DNA of 64,000 nt from Alphaproteobacteria bacterium. GTDB taxonomy: Bacteria > Pseudomonadota > Alphaproteobacteria > UBA8366. The position numbers and the translations under genes were made by a program. Of the stretch, positions 44,606 to 53,224 are shown piece after piece (the stretch's first letter is position 1; every line of letters starts with the position of its first letter). The notes under the pieces were generated by a model. The model was not told the origin of the DNA and made no database searches. It saw nothing but the letters and a program-made list of their open reading frames with translations. Where the stretch lies: assembly GCA_021774335.1 (NCBI GenBank), contig JAJFJD010000036.1, positions 1 to 64,000 on the forward strand, written 5' to 3'.

Positions 44606-45616
44606 TTAACCGCCCCAAATTTTGCCGAGCGCGCGGGCGAAGTTGCCGCCAAGATAGGCGGCGATGTCAGCGTCGCGCCAGCCGCGCGCGACCAGGGCCT
44701 CGGTGACCGCCGGCAGCTTGGCGTGCGAGTTCGCGGCTTCGATGTACCGTGCCGGAATGTCGTGGCCGAAGGCGTCGCCATAGCTGGAGATACCGGTCCA
44801 AAGCCGCCGGTTCGCGGCCTCGTAGGCTGTTTTCTGCAGGTCACGCGACGCGGGAAGGTCGGTGCCGAACCCGACATGGTCGATCCCCACCAAGTCGACG
44901 ATATATTCGATGTGCCGGACGAAATCGTCGACCGTGGGGCGCCGGTTCACGTCGCCGTCCCACAGCATCGGGCCGTAGACGCTGGCGCCGATCACGCCGC
45001 CGGTTTCGGCAATGGCCTTGATCACGTCGTCGGACTTGTTGCGGACCAGATCGGTCAGAGATTTGGCGTTGGCGTGGGTCGCGAGGACCGGTTTATCGCT
45101 CAACTCGATAGCGTCCAGTGTGGTGCGGTATCCCACATGGCTGAGGTCGATGGCGATACCCAGGTCGTTCATGATTTTCACGGCGTCGCGGCCGAGCACG
45201 CTGAGCCCAGAATCCTCCGTCTCCAAACAGCCGTCGCCGAGCGCGTTGCGATAGTTGTAGGTGATCTGCATGACGCGGACGCCGAGCTGGTGGAACAGTT
45301 CCAGCCGGTCGAGCCGGTCGCCCATGGGCCGCATGTTCTGCCAGCCCATGATGAGGCCGATTTGCCCGGCTTCCTTCGCTGTTTCCAGGTCGGAGGCCCG
45401 TTCGATCAGCCGCCACTCACACGCCGGTTCCTTGAGCGCGGATAGCCACCCCGCGATCCGATCACAGGTCTCGGCATATTCGGCCTCGAAATTGGCGATG
45501 GTGACGTTCAACGCATTGACGCCGCCGGTGCGCAGATCACCGGTGTAGCCGTCGCTGTAGTAGGACAGGCCGTCGATCACGAGGGATTGCTCTTGGATTT
45601 CGGCTGCGGTCGACAC
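44606..45616 (-). CDS. M19 membrane-dipeptidase-family protein with altered metal site
   Basis: A 336-residue member of the renal dipeptidase family, which hydrolyses dipeptides and some lactams in a TIM barrel. His160 (DLSHVG), His181 (ATHANA) and Asp253 (GFGTD) are in place. The first zinc-ligand pair, normally H-x-D in DGHND, reads DGLSY (Leu17, Tyr19), and the bridging Glu position reads GLIMGWQN with Ile89. One metal site seems lost or rebuilt. I recall a common branch with an FQN/WQN motif, so it is probably a subfamily, not a wreck. It starts 23 bases after the duplicated protein gene and ends the operon. Confidence 0.85.
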   Translation of the reverse strand: MSTAAEIQEQSLVIDGLSYYSDGYTGDLRTGGVNALNVTIANFEAEYAETCDRIAGWLSALKEPACEWRLIERASDLETAKEAGQIGLIMGWQNMRPMGDRLDRLELFHQLGVRVMQITYNYRNALGDGCLETEDSGLSVLGRDAVKIMNDLGIAIDLSHVGYRTTLDAIELSDKPVLATHANAKSLTDLVRNKSDDVIKAIAETGGVIGASVYGPMLWDGDVNRRPTVDDFVRHIEYIVDLVGIDHVGFGTDLPASRDLQKTAYEAANRRLWTGISSYGDAFGHDIPARYIEAANSHAKLPAVTEALVARGWRDADIAAYLGGNFARALGKIWGG

Positions 45617-45639
45617 GGGTGTTGTTTCCTTCTTCGTAT

Positions 45640-46449
45640 TTAGCGGGCGGCCGCATGGGCAATCGCAGCAACGAGCGCCTTTGCCGTCATGCCGGCTTCG
45701 CCGCCCATGCGGATTGCGGTCTTGTTGAGATGCGTGACGATCCCGTCTTCATAAGTCGAACGGGCGTCGCCGATGCGGGCGCTGTCGTGCGATACGGTCG
45801 CGCCGGCGATACCGCGCGCGTCGAGGGCGGGCAGGCGGCTGATCCCGGCGTCGTCGATCCCGACGCCCGCATCATTATAAAGCGCGGCGATCACATGGTG
45901 TTTGATTGCGGTCTCCGGCTTGTCGCCCAGCAACTGACCGTGCGATCCGGTCACCAGGATGCGGTTGCGGTCTTCGGGCGTGACCAGGGAATTGGAATCG
46001 ATGCCCCAGACTTCGGGTACGCCCGGATCGGCGGTGAGAAGGAACCGCGCCTCCGCTTTCTCCGGTGGATCGCTGTCCGGGATCGGCGCGTCCTGAAGGC
46101 GGTCGGCAGCTTCTCTGCATGCCATGCCGGCCGTGCAGCCTGCGGCGAGCGCATGCGCGTTGGCGTGGCTGATCACGCCGCGGCGCATCATGTCGCCGCC
46201 GTCGCCGATCCGCGCCGACGTATGCGCAACCGTGGCCGCCGCCATACCCATCCCGTCGAGATAGGCGAGGCCGCCGATTCCGGCGTTGTCCTTGCCGACG
46301 CCGGCATCGTTCAGGATAACGCCGCGCAGCCGTCCGAGCGCCGCCAGATAGGTCGCGTAGACGCCGCCATGCGATCCGGCGATGAGGACTTTCCCACGGA
46401 AACTGTCATCCAGGCGGGTGATGCTGTCGAGAACGAGGGGTGTTTGCAT
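45640..46449 (-). CDS. duplicated-domain protein of unknown function (GSHG family)
   Basis: A 269-residue soluble protein made of two repeats of about 100 residues (about 18-115 and 161-262). Each repeat has, in order, GSHG (25-28, 168-171), NDAGVGxDxAGI (47-58, 192-203), ATVxHxSARIGD (72-83, 217-228) and a G-I/V-x-[ST]-H-x-N motif (91-97, 236-242). The conserved His, Asp, Arg and Asn suggest a catalytic or metal site per repeat, or one site between them. I do not recognise the family. The ATG at 46449 lies 5 bases after the serine hydrolase stop and 23 bases before the dipeptidase gene, so it is co-transcribed with both. Confidence 0.75.
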   Translation of the reverse strand: MQTPLVLDSITRLDDSFRGKVLIAGSHGGVYATYLAALGRLRGVILNDAGVGKDNAGIGGLAYLDGMGMAAATVAHTSARIGDGGDMMRRGVISHANAHALAAGCTAGMACREAADRLQDAPIPDSDPPEKAEARFLLTADPGVPEVWGIDSNSLVTPEDRNRILVTGSHGQLLGDKPETAIKHHVIAALYNDAGVGIDDAGISRLPALDARGIAGATVSHDSARIGDARSTYEDGIVTHLNKTAIRMGGEAGMTAKALVAAIAHAAAR

Positions 46450-46454
46450 CGTGG

Positions 46455-48296
46455 TTACCGTATCCGCCGCAGCGTCGCACGCCGTTCTCCGGACCCATCC
46501 TTGTAGGTCGCGTCGAGCGTGGCGTCGTTCCGGCGGGTATACGACACGGTCACGCCATCGAACGGCGATAGGGTAAGCGTTCCGTCCGTAACGGTACCGT
46601 CGATTGGTGTCGATCCCTCCTTTGAGACTTTCAACGCGTCTGACGGTGCCCAAGCATAGGTGGATTTGGCGGTCTTGCCCTCGATAGACTCTACGATCAA
46701 CGTATGCGGCTGCTTGTTATCCCAGCGTCCCATCCACGTTCCAACGAAGCTGGTCTTGTCCGCGGTCATCGGCTTTCGGAGGTCGGGCGTTTGCGGCGGG
46801 TCGGACCGTGTGAACTCACCGCTGAATTCTATGTCGAAGGCATCGACAGTGCCGGTTTTGCCGATGCGGAAGGTGATCAGCCGGTCGCGCAGGACACGCG
46901 TGCGGAAATTGGCGATGAAGGTGTCGTAGTGCCAATGGGTGAGATCGCCGATCACCCGATTGTTCCGGGTGACTAAGAGCTTGTCGCCGCTGGGCCAGAT
47001 ATCCAACGGACCATAGACCTGGCTGTCGTAGAACCCGACATATCCGGCCAGCGGCATGGACGGGCGGGTGCCAAACTTATGTTTGTCGAGCACCTTGGCG
47101 CGGCGTTTCTTCCGTTTCGCTTGATAGACGCTGTTCCATGCCAGGAATTCGCTGGACCAATCCGTCGGCGTGGCATCGAGATAGGCGTCGAAGATGCGAT
47201 ACATCAGGGCGGCGGGCAGGCTCGACCGGCCGCGGTTGCTCAACGCCACCATGCCGAGGTTGAGGTCGGGCAGAAGCGCCAGATGCGCCGACATGCCGTC
47301 CAGCCGTCCGCCGTGATACAGCACCTTCTTGCCGCGGTAATCCGCCATGTACCACCCGAGGCCATAGGCCCGGAGGTTGGATTGCGGAATATACTCGCGG
47401 CGCGTCTTGGACACGTTGATGACCGTGTGCGCCCTGCGCATTTCCGCGATGTCTTTGGTGCGGAGGATGGTTGTGTCGCCGTACTTGCCGCCGTCCAATT
47501 GCAGCTTGATCCATTTTGCCAGATCGGCCGCGCTGGAATTGATCGATCCCGCCGCGCCGATGTTGTCGACCTGAAGCCAGTCGATTGGCCGGTACTCTCC
47601 ATTCATGTGGGCATGCGGCGTCGCCGAATTGCGCGGAAGGTCTTTGATCGACGTCGAGCTGTTGGTCATCCCGAGCGGTATGAAGAACCGGTCTTTGACA
47701 TACGCATCCCAGGTCGTGCCGGCCGCCGCGCCCACGGCCTCGCCCGCGGCCGTGAACATGATGTTCTGATATCCGAAACGGGAGCGGAGCGGGGATTTCA
47801 TCTCCAGATGCTGCGACCGCCTCAGAACTTCGGCCCTGTCGAAGTTCGAGTAGTACCAGATCATGTCGCCGCGATGCAGGCCGCTGCGGTGGGACAGCAG
47901 GTCGCGCAGGCGCATGTCGTGGGTGGCATAGGAATCGTGGAGGCGAAACGCTGGAAGATGGTCTATCACCCGGTCGTCCCAGCGCATTTTTCCGTTAGCG
48001 ACCAGCGTGGCGACGGCGGCCGCGGTGAATGTCTTTGTGATCGACGCTGCCGCGAATACGGTGTTCTCGTCGACCGGTTCTGTTCCACCGAGGCGGCGCA
48101 GGCCGTAGCCCTTGGCAAGGATGACCCTACCGTCCTTCACGATGGCGAGGGATAGCCCGGGCGTTTGCCAAATCCGCATTGCGGTCTCGACATAGGAATC
48201 AAGGTCGGTCAGGCGCGGCTCCTCCGCCCGGCCTACGCCGGAGATTTGGATCAGTATGCCTGCCAAAAGCGTGCAGAAGAGCCGTCGTGCCACCAT
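46455..48296 (-). CDS. exported serine hydrolase (class C beta-lactamase-like) with C-terminal extension
   Basis: A 613-residue exported protein. After the signal peptide (MVARRLFCTLLAGILIQIS, cleaved near 24) comes a penicillin-binding/beta-lactamase domain with the nucleophile motif Ser85-I-T-Lys88, Tyr176-x-Asn178 and an HGG in YHGGRLDG in place of KTG. A DUF3471-like domain follows from about residue 415 (LAGYVGFYDSQVYG), then a beta-rich lipocalin-like tail. Members cut D-Ala peptides, esters or cyclic amides. It opens the operon with the duplicated protein and dipeptidase and is divergent from MmgE/PrpD. Confidence 0.88.
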   Translation of the reverse strand: MVARRLFCTLLAGILIQISGVGRAEEPRLTDLDSYVETAMRIWQTPGLSLAIVKDGRVILAKGYGLRRLGGTEPVDENTVFAAASITKTFTAAAVATLVANGKMRWDDRVIDHLPAFRLHDSYATHDMRLRDLLSHRSGLHRGDMIWYYSNFDRAEVLRRSQHLEMKSPLRSRFGYQNIMFTAAGEAVGAAAGTTWDAYVKDRFFIPLGMTNSSTSIKDLPRNSATPHAHMNGEYRPIDWLQVDNIGAAGSINSSAADLAKWIKLQLDGGKYGDTTILRTKDIAEMRRAHTVINVSKTRREYIPQSNLRAYGLGWYMADYRGKKVLYHGGRLDGMSAHLALLPDLNLGMVALSNRGRSSLPAALMYRIFDAYLDATPTDWSSEFLAWNSVYQAKRKKRRAKVLDKHKFGTRPSMPLAGYVGFYDSQVYGPLDIWPSGDKLLVTRNNRVIGDLTHWHYDTFIANFRTRVLRDRLITFRIGKTGTVDAFDIEFSGEFTRSDPPQTPDLRKPMTADKTSFVGTWMGRWDNKQPHTLIVESIEGKTAKSTYAWAPSDALKVSKEGSTPIDGTVTDGTLTLSPFDGVTVSYTRRNDATLDATYKDGSGERRATLRRIR

Positions 48297-48368
48297 GAAA
48301 CCTCCTATTCGAGATCATGATATAGTAGGGGAAACCCAAACACAGTGGTGTCGTTGCAGGAGAATAAA

Positions 48369-49763
48369 ATGGGAATTTCCGCTGATATTGCCGAATTGAT
48401 CGTCAAGGCCCGTTCCGAGGACTTGGATGACGACGTGTTGCATTGGGCCAAGGTGGGCCTGATCGACTATACGGGCTGCACCCTGGCCGGTTCGACCGAA
48501 CCCAGCGGAAAGATCGCCGACGTGGTGGTCGGCGGGCGCGACCAGACCGGGCCGAGCCTGATCTTCGGGTCGAACGCGCGCACCACGCCGCTGAACGCGG
48601 CATTGATCAACGGCACGGCGTCCCATGCTCAGGATTTCGACGACTGTAACAACACCATCGGCGGCCATCCTTCGGCGCCGATCCTGCCGGCGCTGATCGG
48701 GTTGGGCGAGCAGCTCGGGGCGAGCGGACGGGACGTTATCCTGGCCTATGTGATCGGCTTCGAGACGGAAACCAGCATCGCCCGCAGTGTCCATTTCCAT
48801 CATTACGAGAAGGGCTGGCATCCGACGGCCACAATGGGTGTCTTCGGCTCGACCGCGGCCTGCTGCAAGTTGATGGGCCTGGATAAGGAGATGACCGCGA
48901 CCGCATTACAGATCGCCGTTTCGCTGGCATCCGGCGTGAAGTCGAACTTCGGCACGATGGTGAAGCCGTTGCATGTGGGGCATAGCTCGCGCAACGGATT
49001 GTTCGCCGCGATGATGGCGAAGGAAGGGTTCACGTCCAGTCCCGTGGCGTTCGAGCACAAACAGGGCTTCTTCGAAGTCTTTAACGGGGCGGGTAACTAC
49101 CATCCGGAGAAGATCTTCGAGCATTGGATGAAGCCGTTCGACATCGTCGAGCCGGCGATCGCGGTGAAGCAGTATCCTTGCTGCGGCAGTACGCATCCGG
49201 CGGTCGATGCGATGATCAACTTGGTGGAACGCGAAGGCCTCAGGCCTGAGATGGTCAAGCGCGTCGATTCCTGGACCCATCCGCGCCGCCTGGCGCATAC
49301 CAATCGACCCGACCCGCAAAGCCCGCTCGACGCCAAGTTCAGCGTGCAATACGTGGTCGCGCGGGCGCTGATGCATGGCAAGGTCGTATTACCGCATTTC
49401 GACGACACGGCCTATCTCGACAAGGATGTCCGTGCGGTCATGGATAAGGTCGATGCTGCGCCGCATCCGGAGATGCTGAACGACGACAGCGGTTATTTGG
49501 GCGCCGAGGTTCGGGTGGAATTGATGGACGGCCGGACAGTATCCGACCGTGTCCAACAGGCGCGGGGCCGGGGATCGGTCGATCCTTTGCCGATGGACAA
49601 GTTGCGCAGCAAGTTCGAGAACTGCGCTTCGCTCGTCCTGCCGGCGGACCGTATCGCGGCCCTGTATGACGTTATCGATCACTTCGTGGAGTTGCCGGAT
49701 GTCAATGCCTATACCACGACGGCCGAGACTGTTGCCGACGCTGCGGCGTCCGCGGCGGAGTAA
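48369..49763 (+). CDS. MmgE/PrpD-family protein
   Basis: A 464-residue all-alpha-plus-lid protein of the MmgE/PrpD family, which includes 2-methylcitrate dehydratase, iminodisuccinate epimerase-like and aconitate decarboxylase relatives. Family stretches include the early GCTLAGSTEPSG, HAQDFDDCNNTIGGHPS, GVFGSTAACCKLMGLD and CCGSTHPAVDAM with a catalytic-type His. The ATG at 48369 is preferred because GCAGGAG precedes it; a GTG at 48345 is in frame. It is followed after 6 bases by a TauD-like dioxygenase. The substrate is unknown, and no citrate-synthase homologue is nearby. Confidence 0.88.
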   Translation: MGISADIAELIVKARSEDLDDDVLHWAKVGLIDYTGCTLAGSTEPSGKIADVVVGGRDQTGPSLIFGSNARTTPLNAALINGTASHAQDFDDCNNTIGGHPSAPILPALIGLGEQLGASGRDVILAYVIGFETETSIARSVHFHHYEKGWHPTATMGVFGSTAACCKLMGLDKEMTATALQIAVSLASGVKSNFGTMVKPLHVGHSSRNGLFAAMMAKEGFTSSPVAFEHKQGFFEVFNGAGNYHPEKIFEHWMKPFDIVEPAIAVKQYPCCGSTHPAVDAMINLVEREGLRPEMVKRVDSWTHPRRLAHTNRPDPQSPLDAKFSVQYVVARALMHGKVVLPHFDDTAYLDKDVRAVMDKVDAAPHPEMLNDDSGYLGAEVRVELMDGRTVSDRVQQARGRGSVDPLPMDKLRSKFENCASLVLPADRIAALYDVIDHFVELPDVNAYTTTAETVADAAASAAE

Positions 49764-49769
49764 CGGATA

Positions 49770-50645
49770 ATGTCGACAACGCTATCCGCTCTTGAGGTGG
49801 TTCCGTCCGGCGCGGCGCTCGGCGCCGACATCGTCAATCTCGACATCGGGGCCGCGACCGACGCGGATATTGCGGCGGTGCGCACCGCGTGGCGCGATCA
49901 TCTCGTGCTGCGATTCCGTGGGCACAGTTTCGGCGATACGGCGCATCTGGAGTTCGCGAAGCGGTTCGGCCCGTTGGATATCTCGCCGAATACGCGCTTT
50001 TCCGGGCAGCCCTGGATGCCCGATTATCCGGAGATGAGCCGGATTTCGAACATCAAGATCGACGGTGAAGCGACCGGATCGCTTGGCGACGGTGAACTCG
50101 TCTGGCACACCGATATGTCCTACCTGGACGAGCCGCCGACCGGCAGTCTGCTGCATGCGCTCGAAGTGCCGCCGTCGGGTGGCGATACGAAGTTTCTCAG
50201 CATGTATGACGCGCTGGAGACATTGCCCGCCGATCTGCGTAAGGCCATCGAAGGCCGGCAGATCAAGCATGACCAGACGCACAACAGTTCGGGGACGCTG
50301 CGCAAGGGACTGGAGGGTGTCGAAATCAACGACGTCACGAAAATTCCTGGCGCGGTTCACCCGATCATCCGGACGCATCCGGAAACGGGTCGCAAGGCGC
50401 TGTATCTGGGCCGTCGGGCGCGCTCCTACCTCGTTGGTTTGCCGGTCGATGAAAGCGAGGAACTACTGGATGCGCTGTGGGATCATGCTACCGGCAATCC
50501 GGCCATTCAGTGGGTGCAGGAATGGCAGGCGGATGACCTCATCATGTGGGACAACCGCTGCGTCATGCATTGTCGGGATAGCTTCGATCCCGGTGGCCGG
50601 CGGTTGATGCATCGCACTGTGATCCTGGGCGACCGCCCCTATTAG
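49770..50645 (+). CDS. TauD/TfdA-family Fe(II)/2-oxoglutarate dioxygenase (second copy)
   Basis: A 291-residue dioxygenase. The iron ligands are His113 and Asp115 (VWHTDMSY) and His267 (WDNRCVMHCRD), with the 2-oxoglutarate Arg at 277 or 278 (GRRLMHRTV). It has the same architecture as the protein at 5356 but belongs to a separate lineage with a longer central segment. It follows MmgE/PrpD with a 6-base gap, so the pair likely acts on one substrate. It is convergent with the CHASE2-cyclase gene, with only 4 bases between the stops. Confidence 0.9.
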   Translation: MSTTLSALEVVPSGAALGADIVNLDIGAATDADIAAVRTAWRDHLVLRFRGHSFGDTAHLEFAKRFGPLDISPNTRFSGQPWMPDYPEMSRISNIKIDGEATGSLGDGELVWHTDMSYLDEPPTGSLLHALEVPPSGGDTKFLSMYDALETLPADLRKAIEGRQIKHDQTHNSSGTLRKGLEGVEINDVTKIPGAVHPIIRTHPETGRKALYLGRRARSYLVGLPVDESEELLDALWDHATGNPAIQWVQEWQADDLIMWDNRCVMHCRDSFDPGGRRLMHRTVILGDRPY

Positions 50646-50649
50646 TAGG

Positions 50650-52638
50650 TTACCCGGCAAGTGCGATGACGGTACCGGGCAGGCCCTGCGATAAACGCTT
50701 ACTGTAGAGGCGGCACAGAGGGTCGTTCGGGGCAATTACCGCCGCGCGTGCAATTTCCTCTGTTGCGATCGCGTCCTCCCGCTGAATTAGCCTGAAGGCG
50801 CGAATATAGGCTTCCAACTCCGACGTATCGCTCTGACTTTCGGGAAGCGGTTCAAGCGTCTCGATGGACTCGGCTATTCCACTCCACCGCAATCGGCCGA
50901 CAGGCCGGAAGATCACGTCGGTTGCCTCGCGGGCCGTCGCCGCACTGGCGCATAAACGCGTGCCGAGTTCGGCATTGGCCATGGCGAGGCGGTCCGCCTG
51001 ATCTACGGGGTCGCCGTATGCACCGTAGGCAAACGCGGCGTCCCCACCGAAATTCCCGACCAATGCGTCGCCGCTGTGCAATCCGATCAATGTTTCGCCG
51101 ATCCGGCCGGCGTTGGTCATGCGGCGTTCCCGGTAACCCTCGGCGAACGCGTCGATCGCCAGGGCGCATCGGACGGCCCGGCTCGGCGCATCACCCTGAT
51201 GGAGCGGCGCGCCGAAGAGGGCCACGACCCTATCGGCGTCGATCCGTTGCAACACGCCCCCGTGGGCCTTTACGGCATTTCCGATGCCGGCGGTATAAGC
51301 GCTTTGCACGGAGATGAGCTGGTCCGGCGGCAAAGCCTCGGCGAGTTTCGCGAAATCGGCGTGCCGCGCGACCAGAATGGTGACAGCCCGGTTTTCCCCA
51401 TCCAGCGTAACCGCATCCGGGGCATGCGCGATCTGCCGCGCCAGGTCGGCCGACGCGACGGCGCTGAATCCCGTGCGCAGATAGTCGCGTTTGCCCTGCG
51501 CGAAGCGCTGCACGGCCGCCCGCATGAGGGCGAAAGCCGTAAGACATCCTAGAACGGGCATGGCGACGGGGATCGCGGCGCGCGTCCAATGAAAGACCGC
51601 AAGCGAGAAGACGACGAAGCCCAATACCGTCGCGACGACGGCCCCGGCCCGGGCAAGCGGGCCGACGGTAATCAAGGCCAGCAGGCTTCCGAAGGTGCAG
51701 AGGGCAAAGGCCACCAGCAGGACGGTGATTTCGTTGCTACCGGGCAAGTGCCGGGCATCCAGGAGCTGCGATACGGCATGCGCTTGAATTTGCACACCCG
51801 ACATGCGGTTTTCGGGCGGTGCGTTGAGCCAGCCGCCGGGAATGTGGTGCCGGTCGCGGTCGTTGAGGTCGAGGCCGATCAACACGACCTTGTTCGCGAA
51901 CCATTTCGCCGGCAGGCCGACTGCCTTATGCGCCGGGATCGTCAGGAACGGTCGGGTATTCATGTTGGGCACGCCGTGATAGGCGAGCCGCCGCCGATCC
52001 GCACGGCCCAGATTTAGAACCTCGGCCAGTTTTGCGGTGAAACTGGAAATCCACACCCCGTCGACCGTCGCGCCGTCCACCATACGGCGGACGGCGCCAC
52101 CCCAGCCATCCTTGCCCAGCAGGGCGGGACCGGATCGCAGGCCGTTTAGGTAATTTCGTTCGTAAACCAGTTGTTGCTGCGTCAGTGTCTGTTCCGGCGG
52201 CGCGGTCGCGATGACCAGGGGCAATGGCAGGGACCGCATGACGTCGAAGAGCCGTTGATCCTTGTTGGGCTCCGTCGCATCGGTGAGGGGCACGTACAGT
52301 CCGATCGCTTGCGGGCCGGATACGGACAGAGTCTCGAGTACGTCGGCGAGCAGGCCCCGGTCGACCGGCCGGCGGTAAGGCAAACCGCTGATGGTTTTCT
52401 CGTCGATTGCTATGACGACGATGCGCGAGTCCTGCGGCGCCGCGCGGGGCATCAAGGCGCGCCGGGCGTCTTCGGCCCAGTATTCGACCGTGCGGGGAAG
52501 CGAGAAGCTGTAGGGCACGAAAAACGCGCCCAACGTGGTCAACGCTATGGTTGCCAGTGCGCTTAGGATAAAATTTCGGTTCGCGAAGCGTGCCATGGCC
52601 GGGCAGGGATGCACATTCTCTGTTTCACTCAATCCCAT
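50650..52638 (-). CDS. CHASE2 membrane protein with degenerate class III cyclase domain
   Basis: A 662-residue membrane protein: an N-terminal helix (about 21-41), an extracytoplasmic CHASE2 sensor domain to about 300, two or three membrane helices (about 304-370) and a C-terminal class III adenylate/guanylate cyclase-like domain (about 415-600). Catalytic positions are altered: the first metal Asp is Arg425 (ILVARHADF), the second, Asp469, remains, the transition-state Asn is Asp546 (GDPVDQADR), and the adenine-specifying Lys is Ser586. It is therefore probably inactive as a cyclase and may be a regulatory or binding protein. The start could also be the ATG at 52596. Confidence 0.85.
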   Translation of the reverse strand: MGLSETENVHPCPAMARFANRNFILSALATIALTTLGAFFVPYSFSLPRTVEYWAEDARRALMPRAAPQDSRIVVIAIDEKTISGLPYRRPVDRGLLADVLETLSVSGPQAIGLYVPLTDATEPNKDQRLFDVMRSLPLPLVIATAPPEQTLTQQQLVYERNYLNGLRSGPALLGKDGWGGAVRRMVDGATVDGVWISSFTAKLAEVLNLGRADRRRLAYHGVPNMNTRPFLTIPAHKAVGLPAKWFANKVVLIGLDLNDRDRHHIPGGWLNAPPENRMSGVQIQAHAVSQLLDARHLPGSNEITVLLVAFALCTFGSLLALITVGPLARAGAVVATVLGFVVFSLAVFHWTRAAIPVAMPVLGCLTAFALMRAAVQRFAQGKRDYLRTGFSAVASADLARQIAHAPDAVTLDGENRAVTILVARHADFAKLAEALPPDQLISVQSAYTAGIGNAVKAHGGVLQRIDADRVVALFGAPLHQGDAPSRAVRCALAIDAFAEGYRERRMTNAGRIGETLIGLHSGDALVGNFGGDAAFAYGAYGDPVDQADRLAMANAELGTRLCASAATAREATDVIFRPVGRLRWSGIAESIETLEPLPESQSDTSELEAYIRAFRLIQREDAIATEEIARAAVIAPNDPLCRLYSKRLSQGLPGTVIALAG

Positions 52639-52810
52639 GCTACGGTCGTATCCGTTCCCTAAAGATTAAGAATATCCGGCATTTAGGGGATGTTCTTGGA
52701 AATTGCCGGGAACTTTTACCGGCGATTTCAGCCTGTTGCGCCGGGCGCCTACGCGATACCTTCGGGAAAAGAAATTATCTGGCCGCGGGCCGACCAAGGG
52801 GTGGGGGGAT

Positions 52811-53164
52811 ATGATTACCGTTCATGGCATCAAAAATTGCGATACATGCCGAAAAGCGCTGAAATGGCTTGAGGCGGAAGGTATCGAGGCGCGGTTTCAC
52901 GACTTTCGGGTTGATGGACTCGACGGGGCGGCGCTCCAAAGCTGGTTGGCGGCTGTCGGTTGGGAGACACTTTTGAACCGGCGCGGCACGACATGGCGCA
53001 AGCTTCCCGACAGCGATACGCAGAATGTCGACGCAACGTCGGCCGAAGCGTTGATGCTGGCCAACCCAACCTTGATTAAGCGCCCCGTTTTTGATCTCGA
53101 TGGCGACTTTGCCGTTGGGTTCAAGGCGGAGCAGCAGGATTGGATACGCTCGAAAACATCATAA
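52811..53164 (+). CDS. ArsC/Spx-family small protein
   Basis: A 117-residue thioredoxin-fold protein of the ArsC/Spx/YffB group. The CxxC redox motif reads NCDTC (residues 9-13), typical of the YffB/ArsC-related branch that keeps the cysteines without the full arsenate-reductase arginine set. The start at 52811 gives MITVHGIKNC and follows GGGGGGAT; a longer frame upstream is unlikely. It may act as a glutaredoxin-like reductase or bind other proteins. There is no arsenic-resistance gene nearby. It begins the plus-strand run with the SDR. Confidence 0.85.
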   Translation: MITVHGIKNCDTCRKALKWLEAEGIEARFHDFRVDGLDGAALQSWLAAVGWETLLNRRGTTWRKLPDSDTQNVDATSAEALMLANPTLIKRPVFDLDGDFAVGFKAEQQDWIRSKTS

Positions 53165-53224
53165 CGCGGGCCCCGGCTGGGGCCGAACTCAATAACAAAC
53201 GCAAACAAGAAGGAAGGACGCAAA

